Of a stretch of 64,000 nucleotides of DNA, positions 8,104-16,491 are shown piece by piece; position 1 is the first letter of the stretch; each line of letters opens with the position of its first letter. Both the position numbers and the translations under genes were made by a program. This DNA comes from FEN-1219 sp963817615 (GTDB lineage: Bacteria > Pseudomonadota > Gammaproteobacteria > Steroidobacterales > Rariloculaceae). The stretch lies in contig CAWFPH010000003.1 in assembly GCA_963817615.1 (NCBI GenBank), positions 1-64,000 on the forward strand, written 5' to 3'. Under the pieces are notes generated by a model, which saw only the letters and a list, made by a program, of their open reading frames with translations, made no database searches and was not told the DNA's origin.

Positions 8104-8682
8104 TCAGCGCTTGAGATCGAGCTTCACGTCGACCGACACGTCCTGACCGACCCAGCTGGTGTCGTTCCAACCTTCGCCGACGTTGTAGTCGAACCGGTTC
8201 AGCGCCATCGTGCCGGCGAATTGCGCGGTGCTCGCTTTGCCGCCCGAGGTCTCCGCCGGCGTGAGCGTGAACTTCATCGTCGCGGGCTTCGTCTGGCCCT
8301 TCAGCGTGAGCTTGCCTTCGGCCTCGTAGGAGCCGTCGCTCGCGCGCGTGATCTTCTCGGATTCGAAACGCGCCTCGGGAAACTGTTTGCAGTCGAACCA
8401 ATCCTTGTCGACGAGCGCGGTGTCGCGATCCGCATCGCGCGTGTTCACGGTGGCCGTCTGCACGACGCCCATGATGCTGCCCTTGGTCGGATCGGCCGCG
8501 TCGAGATCGATTTTCGCGGTGAACATCCCGAATTTGCCCGTGAACTTCGTGCCCTGCTGGATGCCGGTGAAGGAGACCGAGCTCGTCTCGGGGACGACCG
8601 TCCAGTCGGCGGCCAGCGTGCCGACGGAGAACGTCAAGCCGGCGATCGCGATCAGCGGCTTCAGATAACGGGAATGGCTCAT
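8104..8682 (-). CDS. YceI-family periplasmic lipid-binding protein
   Basis: Periplasmic lipocalin-like protein of 192 aa with a signal peptide (KPLIAIAGLTFSVGTLAA, cut before DWTVVPE). The mature part has the YceI pattern: SSVSFTGIQQGTKFTGKF, then DADRDTALVDKDWFDCKQFPEARFES and GKLTLKGQTKPATMKFTL. YceI proteins bind isoprenoid or other lipids; some are induced by base or stress. ATG 8682 has GAGGG about seven bases upstream. It is convergent with glyA and divergent from a quinoprotein. The ligand is unknown. Confidence 0.9.
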   Translation of the reverse strand: MSHSRYLKPLIAIAGLTFSVGTLAADWTVVPETSSVSFTGIQQGTKFTGKFGMFTAKIDLDAADPTKGSIMGVVQTATVNTRDADRDTALVDKDWFDCKQFPEARFESEKITRASDGSYEAEGKLTLKGQTKPATMKFTLTPAETSGGKASTAQFAGTMALNRFDYNVGEGWNDTSWVGQDVSVDVKLDLKR

Positions 8683-8845
8683 GGTCGGGCCCTCGTTCGA
8701 CGAATGTAATCCATTGTATCGGTGCCTATCGAGGCGGGCAAAGCGCGTTGCCGATGCTTGAGCTATCTGCAGACGGCCGGCGCAGCCATTGGCCGTGGAG
8801 GAGCCATTGCCTAGAATCGCTCGCTCGCGAACGGAGGAGTGAGCA

Positions 8846-10951
8846 ATGCGAGCCGGTCGCTGCCGCATGACGCATCTGCGCTGGCGCCGGGGGCGCAGGT
8901 CGCGCGCTCGCGGCATCGGCCGCTCGGTGCGGTCGGCCGCACTGGCCCTATGCACGGCGGCCGCGCTCGGCTGCACTCGGCCACCGCCGGCGCCTCCGGC
9001 CCTGCCGGCGGCGCTGCGCCTCGCGCCGAGCGCGACGGCGCTGGCGGCCGCGGACTGGCCGGGCTACAACCGCGATCTCGCCGGCACGCGCTTTTCGCCG
9101 CTCGCGCAGATCAACGCGGGCAACGTCGCAAACCTCAAGCGCGCTTGGGGCTACGATCTCGGCCGCAATACCACCACGGGCAGCTTGCGGGGCGGCTCGG
9201 AGCTGACGCCGCTCGCCGTCGCGGGCGTGCTGTACCTGGCGACGGCCGACCGCATCGTCGCGCTCGACGCGGCCTACGGCGCCGAGATTTGGAGTCACGC
9301 GGTCGTGCGCGGCGTGCCGTCGCGCCGCGGTCTCGCGTATTGGCCCGGCGAGGCGGGAACGCCCGCGCGCATCTACGTGATGGTCGGGCGCCGCTTGCTC
9401 GCGCTCGAGGCCGCGACCGGCCGCAGCGCACTCGGCTTCGGCTCGGCCGGCGAGGTCGAGATGCCGGTCGTGTACAACGGCGCGCCGACGGTCTTCGAGA
9501 ACCTGGTGATCGTCGGCTCGAACAGCCCGCCCGGCAGCGTGCGCGCGTTCGACGCGCGCAGCGGCGCAGTGGCGTGGGTGTTTCACGCCGTGCCGCTGCC
9601 GGGCGAGTTCGGCCACGACTCCTGGCAGAGCGACGCGTGGCGCGATCGCGCGAGCGTGCTTGCTTGGTCGTTCGCGCTCACGGTCGACGTCGATCGCGCG
9701 CTGCTGTACGCCTCGTTCGCGGGTCCCGGAGTCGACGACGATTACGGTGGCGATCGCCCGGGCGACACGCTGTACGGCAACTCGGTGGTGGCGCTCGATG
9801 CACGCACGGGCGTGCGCCGCTGGCATTTCCAGACGGTGCATCACGATCTCTGGAATTACGACCTGCCGGCCGCGCCCACGCTCGTCGACGTCGCGATCGA
9901 CGGTGACGTCGTGCCGCTGCTCGCGGCGCCCGCGAAGTCGGGCTATCTATATATATTGAATCGCGTGACGGGCGAGCCCGTGTTCGGCATCGAGGAGAAA
10001 CCGGTGCCCGGCAGCGACGTTCCCGGCGAGCGCAGCGCCGCGACGCAGCCGATTCCAGTGAAGCCGCCGCCGCTGGCGCGCGTCGCCTACTCGGCGGCCG
10101 ATCTCGTCAGCGCGGACGACACGACGCCCGAGCACGCCGCCTTCTGCAAAGCGCTCGTCGAGCGCAGCGGCGGGCTCGCGAACGCCGGACCGTTCACGCC
10201 GTACCGCTATCGTGCGCCGGGCACGGGGGCCGCGCCGAGCGGAACGAGTGCGCCGAAGAAGGCGGGCGCACCGGACGCGGCGAGCGGCTCGACGATCGTG
10301 TTTCCGGGCTCGCTCGGCGGCGCGAGCTGGGGCGGCGCGGCCGCGGACCCGGTCGCCGGGCTGCTGGTCGTGAACACCCTGGACGTGGGCGGCATCGGCT
10401 GGATCGAGCCTGCGCCCTTCGCGGAGGACGCCGGCGAGGAGCGGCGCGGGCCGCCGCCGTATCGGCGCGCGAGCGCGGTCGGCGGGCCGCTCGCCCGGTT
10501 CTGGTGGAACGACGCCATGCCGAGCTCCGGCGGCAACGAGCTCGGCGGCGGCGAGCGCGCGTGGCCGTGCCAGAAGCCGCCGTGGGGCGAGCTCGCGGCC
10601 GTGAATCTTGCGACCGGCGACATCGCGTGGCGCGTGCCGCTCGGCATCACGCCCGAGCTGCCGGACGGCAAGAATCGAACGGGCCGGCTCAACATCGGCG
10701 GGCCGATCGTCACGGCCGGCGGCCTGGTGTTCATCGGCGCGACCAACGATCGCCGGTTCCGCGCGTTCGCCGAGCGCAGCGGCGAGGAGCTTTGGTCCGC
10801 GGAGCTGCCGATGAGCGCGCATGCGGTGCCGATCACTTACCTCGGCGGCAACGGCAAGCAATACGTCGCCGTGGTCGCCGCCGGTGCGGCGGCGATCGAC
10901 AGCGAACGGTCCGACGATCGCCAGCAGCTCGTCGTGTACGGACTGCCGTAG
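8846..10951 (+). CDS. PQQ-type quinoprotein (glucose dehydrogenase-like) with an altered active site
   Basis: Exported 701-aa quinoprotein with an eight-bladed beta-propeller. The N-terminus is basic, then hydrophobic (SAALALCTAAALGC), and may be a lipoprotein signal with an imperfect lipobox. WPGYNRDLAGTRFSPLAQI starts the propeller, and tryptophan-docking repeats such as VAWVFHAVPLPGE, VRRWHFQTVHHDLW and EELWSAELP follow. The nearest relatives by pattern are glucose/quinate-type dehydrogenases. At the catalytic site the usual LWDYD reads L-W-N337-Y-D, so the expected catalytic Asp is Asn, and no clear GNP metal ligand is seen in LLYASFAGPGV. ATG 8846 follows GGAGGA. Activity and substrate are therefore doubtful. 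It reads toward metF. Confidence 0.78.
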   Translation: MRAGRCRMTHLRWRRGRRSRARGIGRSVRSAALALCTAAALGCTRPPPAPPALPAALRLAPSATALAAADWPGYNRDLAGTRFSPLAQINAGNVANLKRAWGYDLGRNTTTGSLRGGSELTPLAVAGVLYLATADRIVALDAAYGAEIWSHAVVRGVPSRRGLAYWPGEAGTPARIYVMVGRRLLALEAATGRSALGFGSAGEVEMPVVYNGAPTVFENLVIVGSNSPPGSVRAFDARSGAVAWVFHAVPLPGEFGHDSWQSDAWRDRASVLAWSFALTVDVDRALLYASFAGPGVDDDYGGDRPGDTLYGNSVVALDARTGVRRWHFQTVHHDLWNYDLPAAPTLVDVAIDGDVVPLLAAPAKSGYLYILNRVTGEPVFGIEEKPVPGSDVPGERSAATQPIPVKPPPLARVAYSAADLVSADDTTPEHAAFCKALVERSGGLANAGPFTPYRYRAPGTGAAPSGTSAPKKAGAPDAASGSTIVFPGSLGGASWGGAAADPVAGLLVVNTLDVGGIGWIEPAPFAEDAGEERRGPPPYRRASAVGGPLARFWWNDAMPSSGGNELGGGERAWPCQKPPWGELAAVNLATGDIAWRVPLGITPELPDGKNRTGRLNIGGPIVTAGGLVFIGATNDRRFRAFAERSGEELWSAELPMSAHAVPITYLGGNGKQYVAVVAAGAAAIDSERSDDRQQLVVYGLP

Positions 10952-11060
10952 CCGGCGCCCGGCCGCGGCGTTCCGCGGTACTATGCGGGGGGGCGTGAGA
11001 GACGGCTCGCCGCGGCGCGGCGTCGCTCGCCCCCGACTTGGATACCGTCGGAGCTTGAGC

Positions 11061-11951
11061 ATGTCGAATCTCGAAACGAAGATCAGCGCGGGCCAGTTCG
11101 TGATCACGGCCGAAATCGTGCCGCCGTTGTCGGCCGCGCCCGCGAAGTTGCTCGCGGAAGCCGAGCTGCTCGCGGGTAAGGTCGACGCCATGAACGTCAC
11201 CGACGCAGCCGCGGGCCGCACGTCGATGAGCAGCTTCGCCGCGGCCGCGATCCTCGCCGCCAACGGCCACGAGCCGATCCTGCAAGTCACCTGCCGCGAC
11301 CGCAATCGCATCGCGCTCGCGGGCGACTTGATCGGCGCGGCGGCGCAGGGCGTGCAGAACCTGCTGATGCTCAAGGGCGACGACCCGAAGGGCGGCGATC
11401 AGCCCGACGCGAAGCCCGTGTTCGATCTCGAGTCCGCGCAGCTCTTGAAGCTCGCGCGCGACTTGCGCGATCGCGGCGAGCTGCCGTCGGGCCGCAAGGT
11501 GGAGCCCGCGCCCAGGTTTTTCATCGGCGGGGCCGACGTGCCGCGCCGCCCCGATGCGAACTTCAAAACCGCGCCGCTGCTGGCGAAGATGGAAGCGGGC
11601 GCGGATTTCGTGCAGACGCAATTCTGCTTCGATCTCGACGTCGCGCGCGCCTACATCGGCCGGCTGCGCGAGGAAGGCATTACCGAGAAGCTCGCCGTCA
11701 TCATCGGTGTCGGCCCGATTCGCTCGGCGAAATCCGCGCGCTGGATGAACGAGAATCTATTCGGCGTGCACGTGCCGGACCCGACGATCGAGCGGCTCGA
11801 GCAGGCGTCGGATCAGGCGGCCGAAGGCCGGCGCATCTGCGCGGAGCTCATCCAGGGGTTGCGCGAGATTCCGGGGGTCGCGGGCGCGCACCTGATGGCG
11901 CCCGCGCAGGGGCCGGACGCCATCGCGGCGGTGCTCGAGTCGCTCGGCTGA
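11061..11951 (+). CDS. metF: Methylenetetrahydrofolate reductase
   Basis: FAD-dependent TIM-barrel enzyme of 296 aa reducing 5,10-methylene-THF to 5-methyl-THF, or running in reverse in methyl-group catabolism. Family features: FVITAEIVPP, VTDAAAGRTSMSS, ILQVTCRDRNRIAL, LMLKGDDPKGGDQP, RFFIGGADVP, and ADFVQTQFCFDLDVARAYI near residue 200. I chose ATG 11061 (MSNLETKI, with GGAGC upstream); a longer in-frame extension has no family similarity. The next gene downstream encodes an HpaB-family hydroxylase. With glyA 3 kb upstream this gives two steps of one-carbon metabolism. Whether it serves methionine synthesis or demethylation of aromatics cannot be told here. Confidence 0.9.
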   Translation: MSNLETKISAGQFVITAEIVPPLSAAPAKLLAEAELLAGKVDAMNVTDAAAGRTSMSSFAAAAILAANGHEPILQVTCRDRNRIALAGDLIGAAAQGVQNLLMLKGDDPKGGDQPDAKPVFDLESAQLLKLARDLRDRGELPSGRKVEPAPRFFIGGADVPRRPDANFKTAPLLAKMEAGADFVQTQFCFDLDVARAYIGRLREEGITEKLAVIIGVGPIRSAKSARWMNENLFGVHVPDPTIERLEQASDQAAEGRRICAELIQGLREIPGVAGAHLMAPAQGPDAIAAVLESLG

Positions 11952-12078
11952 GTCGCCCGCGCGCTCGACGGTCGATTCGAAAAGTCCAAGTTACGCGCTC
12001 GCAAGTCCGTGCGACGCGGCGTGCTCGTCGGTTATGCTGCCGCGAGCCCGGGTGAGAGACCGGCAGCGGGGGAATGGC

Positions 12079-13776
12079 ATGGCGAAGAAGCGCGCAACCG
12101 CCGTTTCGGCGGAAGCGATCGGCAACGTGCGATGCGCACGGCCGCAAAATGGACAGGAATATCTCGAGTCGTTGCGCGACGGCCGCGAGGTCTACATCTA
12201 CGGGGAACGCGTCGCGGACGTGACCACGCATCCGGCGTTCCGCAACACTTCGCGGATGACCGCGCGGCTGTTCGACGCGCTGCACGACCCGCAGCATCGC
12301 GACAAGCTGCTGCTGCCGAGCGACACCGACGGCAACGGCAAGACGCACGCGTTCTTCAAGGCGCCGCGCACCGTCGAGGAGTCGGTGGCGGGGCGCGATG
12401 CGATCGCCGAGTGGCAGCGGATCACCTACGGCTGGATGGGCCGCTCGCCCGACTACAAGGCCGCGTTCTTGGGCACGCTCGGCGGCAACGCGGAGTTCTA
12501 CGAGCCGTTCGACGCGAACGCGCGTCGCTGGTACACGTTCTGCCAGGAGCGCGTGCCGTTCGTGAATCACGCGATCATCCATCCGCCGGTCGATCGCGAC
12601 AAGCCGCCGGATCAGGTCGCCGACGTCTGCGTGCACGTGCAGAAGGAGACCGACGGCGGCATCGTCGTCTCGGGCGCGAAGGTGGTCGCGACCGGGTCGG
12701 TGCTCACGAACTACACGTTCATCGCGCACCACGGCTTGATCCCGCTGAACGACAAGAAGTTCGCGCTCGTGTTCATGGTGCCCACGAACGCGCCCGGCGT
12801 TAAGTTCCTGTGCCGCACGTCGTACGAGATGACCGCGGCCGTGATGTCGAGCCCGTTCGACCAGCCGTTGTCGTCGCGGCTCGACGAGAACGACGCGGTG
12901 TTCATCATGGACAACGTGTTCGTGCCGTGGGAGAACGTGTTCGTCTACGGCGACGTCGAGAAGGCGAACAACTTCTTTCCGCGCACGGGCTTCCTGCCGC
13001 GCTTCGTCGTGCACGGCTGCACGCGGCTCGCCGTGAAGCTCGACTTCATTGCGGGCCTGCTGCTCAAGGCGGTCGAGGCCGCCGGCACGAAGGACTACCG
13101 CGGCGTGCAGGCGAACGTGGGCGAGGTGCTCGCGTGGCGCAACATGTTTTGGGCGCTGACCGAGGCGATGGTGCGCGACCCGCGGCCGTGGAAGGGCGAT
13201 TATCTCTTGCCGAACATGGATCCCGGCAACGCGTATCAGATCCTCGCGACGATCGCCTACACGAAGGTGAAGTACCTGATCGAGCAGACCGTCGCGTCGG
13301 GGCTCATCTATTTGAACTCGCACGCTCGCGATTTCGACAATCCGGCGATCAGGCCGTACATCGATCGCTACATGCGCGGCAGCAACGGTTACACGGCCGA
13401 GCAGCGCATCAAGCTCATGAAGCTGCTCTGGGATTGCATCGGCACCGAGTTCGGCTCGCGCCACGAGCTGTACGAGATCAACTACGGCGGCAGCACCGAG
13501 GAGATCCGCCGCTATTGCCTCTTCAGCGCGCTCGGCAACGGCAACGCCGCGAAGTTCAAGGGCTTCGCCGAGCAGTGCATGGCCGAGTACGACCTCGACG
13601 GCTGGACGGTGCCGGATTTGATCGACCCGGGCGAGTGGTCGCTGCACGCGAAGCGTGGCGGCAGGGCGGTGCGCGCGACGACAAGGGCCAAAGCGGTGCC
13701 GCGTGCCGCGTCGGCCGGAAAAGCGAAGGCGGCGAAGCGCACGACCGCGGGCAAGCGTCCGCGTAAGCGCAAGTGA
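12079..13776 (+). CDS. HpaB-family FADH2-dependent hydroxylase with a basic C-terminal tail
   Basis: Large component of a two-component flavin monooxygenase of the 4-hydroxyphenylacetate 3-hydroxylase family, 565 aa. The acyl-CoA-dehydrogenase-like fold is visible: EYLESLRDGREVYIYGERV at the start, ERVPFVNHAIIHPPVDRDK, VHVQKETDGGIVVSGAKVVATGS, AVFIMDNVFVPWENVFVYGD, and RHELYEINYGGSTEEIRR. Residues 525-565 are an extra tail with 17 Lys/Arg in 41 positions and no acidic residue, foreign to the family. The start is ATG 12079 after GGGGGA. No flavin reductase gene (hpaC) is adjacent. The substrate is presumably a phenol; PvcC-like or halophenol hydroxylases are alternatives. Confidence 0.85.
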   Translation: MAKKRATAVSAEAIGNVRCARPQNGQEYLESLRDGREVYIYGERVADVTTHPAFRNTSRMTARLFDALHDPQHRDKLLLPSDTDGNGKTHAFFKAPRTVEESVAGRDAIAEWQRITYGWMGRSPDYKAAFLGTLGGNAEFYEPFDANARRWYTFCQERVPFVNHAIIHPPVDRDKPPDQVADVCVHVQKETDGGIVVSGAKVVATGSVLTNYTFIAHHGLIPLNDKKFALVFMVPTNAPGVKFLCRTSYEMTAAVMSSPFDQPLSSRLDENDAVFIMDNVFVPWENVFVYGDVEKANNFFPRTGFLPRFVVHGCTRLAVKLDFIAGLLLKAVEAAGTKDYRGVQANVGEVLAWRNMFWALTEAMVRDPRPWKGDYLLPNMDPGNAYQILATIAYTKVKYLIEQTVASGLIYLNSHARDFDNPAIRPYIDRYMRGSNGYTAEQRIKLMKLLWDCIGTEFGSRHELYEINYGGSTEEIRRYCLFSALGNGNAAKFKGFAEQCMAEYDLDGWTVPDLIDPGEWSLHAKRGGRAVRATTRAKAVPRAASAGKAKAAKRTTAGKRPRKRK

Positions 13777-13781
13777 CCGCT

Positions 13782-13798
13782 ATCGGCCGCCGGCCGAT
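13782..13798. terminator. Probable bidirectional terminator hairpin
   Basis: Perfect 7-bp stem ATCGGCC-GCC-GGCCGAT, sitting between the stop codon of the HpaB-family gene (ends 13776) and the stop of the convergent DUF4382 gene (13798). The position suits termination in both directions. There is no long T-run on either side. Confidence 0.45.
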
Positions 13799-15699
13799 CA
13801 GTTCAGGTCGACCGTGACGCTCGCCGTGTTCACGGCGCGCAGATCGACCGCGCCGCTCACGGGCTGGCGCGTGAACGAGCTTGCGGGATTCGCGGAGCTC
13901 CACGCCCACGCTTCGAGATAGTAAAGACCGCGGTCGTAGCCCGACGATCCTCCGGCCGGCAGGTTGGCCACACTCACCACGGTCGACGCTTGCGAGTCCG
14001 AGAGAACGGCCGAGAGCGGCGCGGCCGCGACGATCGCGCCGTCGTGCGTCACGAGCAGCGCGCCGTCGTCGTACTTGCCGGGCGCCGCGGCCACGCTTGC
14101 GGCGATCGTGCCCGGCGCGGCGTCCGGCGGAACCGGGATGGCGGGCACGGTGAACGCGGCCGTGGCGCCGGCCGCCGGCGGGGCGATCGTCGCAGGCGAC
14201 AGTTCGCCGCTGCCGTAGAGCGGCGCGGACGCGGCCAGGGAGTAGCGCGCGGCGCCTTCCGTCGGTGCGGCGGCTGCGAGCGAGAAGCTCGCGCCGAACG
14301 TTCCGTAGACGACGTCCGGTGCGGCCGACAGCGGTTCGTCGGCGGCCAAGCGGCCCGTCAGAGGGTCCACGGCGCGCTCGGCGATCACGAACGGCGCGGC
14401 GTCGTCCGGTAGCGTCTGATAGAACTGCACGCGAGCGCCGCGCGGCGCGACTTCACTGCCCGCGGCGAGATTGGCGCGGTAGGTGTCCGCTGCGAGCAGC
14501 GTGACCGTGCCGAACGCCGCGGTCGAGCTCGCGTCCGGCGCGCCCTTCGTCACCGGCACGGCGCGCACGACGGTCGTCGTGATCGCCGGTCCGTGGATCA
14601 CGAGGTCGTACGTCGTCGCAGCGTCGTTCGTGCCGGTCGGCACCGGCAGCGGATACAGCGTGAACGTGCCGTCCGCGCGCACGGGCGCGCTCGCGACTTC
14701 GACGCGGCGCGTCGAGTCGCCGTTCAATGTTTCCGCCGCGACCTCGGCGTCGGGGCGGCCCGTGCCGGGATTCGGCGCGATCGCCGAGACGTCGAGCTGC
14801 CCCACGATGTAGCCGGCGGCGTCGGCGTCGTACGCGCTCAAGCTGGGATTCAGCAGGAACCCCGGCCGATCCGCGAAGCGGAACATCGTGAGGTCGTGCG
14901 TCGCGTCGAACAGCACGGTCGTGGTGACGGTGGCCGCGGCGGCGTCGCTCGAGCTGCTCGTCGTCTCGGCCGTTTGACTCGGTGACGGCGTGCTCGCCGA
15001 CGGAGCGGGTACCGTCTCGGCCGGGACGCCGGCGGTCGGCATCGCCGCGCCGACCGGAGTCGACGTCGTCGCGCCGACTGAAGTCGACGCCGACGGCGTC
15101 GCAGTCGCGAGACTCGAAGGCGTGCTCGCATTCGAGGCGGCCGCGAGCGCCGCGAGCACCGCGCGTTTCGCCACCGGCACGACGAGGTCGGTTGCGATCC
15201 CGACGCCCTGAGCCGCGGCAGGCAGCTCGAGCGGCAGCGTCGTCTCGACGCCGCTCGCATCGACGTACGTCACTTGGTCGTTGTACGTCGCGCCGGCCTG
15301 CGCCGCGGACGCCGTCAGCGTCTCGGTCCGATCGACCAAGAGCAAACGGATTTGGGCGTAAGTTCCCGGAGCAACCTTGAGCCGGCTTGCGAGCTCGCTC
15401 ATTGCCGCATCGTCGACGCCGACGAGCTGGAGCGTCTCGGGCTCGGAGAGCGGAAACTTGACCCAGCTCGCGTCGTCCGGGGACGCGGTCGCGTTCTCGT
15501 TGAACCAGACTTCCTTTACGGTCACGAGCACGCTCGAGTATTGCGCGCTCGCGTTTGCGGCGAGGTCGACGTTCACGCGGCTCTCGCACGCTGCGAGAGC
15601 CGTGCAGGCGACGAGCAAACAGAGCCGCACGATCGCGTGCCGGTCTCGAACCGCTCCGCGCCGGCGGCGCCGGCATCGATCGCATCCCTTCGACAACAC
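13798..15699 (-). CDS. DUF4382 lipoprotein
   Basis: Predicted outer-membrane or periplasmic lipoprotein of 633 aa. The signal peptide ends in a good lipobox (LLVACTALAAC), giving a lipidated Cys near residue 38. DUF4382 follows, with VLVTVKEVWFNENA, WVKFPLSEPETLQLVGVDD and LKVAPGTYAQIRLLLVD. A Ser/Thr/Ala-rich low-complexity linker lies at roughly 195-265, and the rest is Ala/Gly/Pro-rich beta-type sequence that may hold carboxypeptidase-like domains. GTG 15699 has a strong GGGAGG five bases upstream. DUF4382 proteins have no established function; a surface or polysaccharide-binding role is only a guess. It is convergent with the HpaB-family gene. Confidence 0.82.
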   Translation of the reverse strand: MLSKGCDRCRRRRRGAVRDRHAIVRLCLLVACTALAACESRVNVDLAANASAQYSSVLVTVKEVWFNENATASPDDASWVKFPLSEPETLQLVGVDDAAMSELASRLKVAPGTYAQIRLLLVDRTETLTASAAQAGATYNDQVTYVDASGVETTLPLELPAAAQGVGIATDLVVPVAKRAVLAALAAASNASTPSSLATATPSASTSVGATTSTPVGAAMPTAGVPAETVPAPSASTPSPSQTAETTSSSSDAAAATVTTTVLFDATHDLTMFRFADRPGFLLNPSLSAYDADAAGYIVGQLDVSAIAPNPGTGRPDAEVAAETLNGDSTRRVEVASAPVRADGTFTLYPLPVPTGTNDAATTYDLVIHGPAITTTVVRAVPVTKGAPDASSTAAFGTVTLLAADTYRANLAAGSEVAPRGARVQFYQTLPDDAAPFVIAERAVDPLTGRLAADEPLSAAPDVVYGTFGASFSLAAAAPTEGAARYSLAASAPLYGSGELSPATIAPPAAGATAAFTVPAIPVPPDAAPGTIAASVAAAPGKYDDGALLVTHDGAIVAAAPLSAVLSDSQASTVVSVANLPAGGSSGYDRGLYYLEAWAWSSANPASSFTRQPVSGAVDLRAVNTASVTVDLN

Positions 15700-15879
15700 G
15701 GTACCTCCCGCTCGTCGGCGGTGAGTCCCGGCGGATGCCTATGCAGGTTGCATGCCCGCAGCCGCACGTCGCGGCCGGGCCGAGCCCGGCGCCTCGCACG
15801 TTTCAGATTGGGGAATTTGGGAGACGAGCGGCCGCGCCGCGACGCCGCCGCGCGCCGCCGCGCGCAACCTCGTGCCAGG

Positions 15880-16491
15880 TTACTTCGCCGGTTTCGGCGG
15901 GTACTCGTAGATGAAGCCGTTCACGTTCGGCATGCGCACGCGCGCCAGCGTGCGCGCGTTCATCTCGTCGTTCTCGCGGATGATGCCGTTCTTGTAGAGC
16001 AGATACGCCGTAACCGCGTACACCTCGTCGTTCGTCAGCGTCTCGGGCGTGTTGAACGGCATCGCGCGGCGCACGTAATCGAAGACGGTCGTCGCGTACG
16101 GCCAATAGCTGCCGACGGTGCGCACCTGGTCGAGCTGGTCGAGCGTGCCCTGGCCGCCGACGAGCCGATCGGCCGGCTGCCCCTGGCCGTCCGCGCCGTG
16201 GCACGCCTGGCATTTCGCCGCGTAGATCGCTGCGCCGGCCTTGGCCTTGCCGCCGCCCGGCGGCAGCCCCTTGCCGTCGGTGCCGATGTCGATGTTCCAC
16301 GGCGCAAGATCGGCCGCCGCGATCGGCTGGCCGAGCCCCGGGCCTTGCTGCGCGAACGCGCCGCTCGGGGCGCTGCCGATCACGACGAGCAGCGAGGCCG
16401 CGATCGCGACGAGCGGTGTGCCCGGCCGGAGGAGCAGGGCGGCGGCGCGTCGAACGAACGGTGCGCCGGCGATGCGGTCATGCGTAGACAT
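15880..16491 (-). CDS. soxD: SoxD-like c-type cytochrome subunit
   Basis: Periplasmic mono-heme cytochrome c of 203 aa. The hydrophobic segment near 24-48 is a signal peptide or anchor. The heme motif is CQACH, within AIYAAKCQACHGADGQG. The surroundings NIDIGTDGKGLPPGGG, FDYVRRAMPFNTPETLT and NDEVYAVTAYLLYKNGII match SoxD, the electron-accepting partner of the molybdenum subunit SoxC. Its start overlaps the end of the soxC-like gene by 14 bases, so the two are translationally linked. It would pass electrons from sulfite or sulfane sulfur to the respiratory chain. A SorB-type partner is the alternative. Confidence 0.85.
   Translation of the reverse strand: MSTHDRIAGAPFVRRAAALLLRPGTPLVAIAASLLVVIGSAPSGAFAQQGPGLGQPIAAADLAPWNIDIGTDGKGLPPGGGKAKAGAAIYAAKCQACHGADGQGQPADRLVGGQGTLDQLDQVRTVGSYWPYATTVFDYVRRAMPFNTPETLTNDEVYAVTAYLLYKNGIIRENDEMNARTLARVRMPNVNGFIYEYPPKPAK

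Noticed and set aside
11848..13647. Open frame of 599 codons on the minus strand
   Set aside because: Antisense to metF and the HpaB-family gene, both with clear family motifs; no motif on the antisense.
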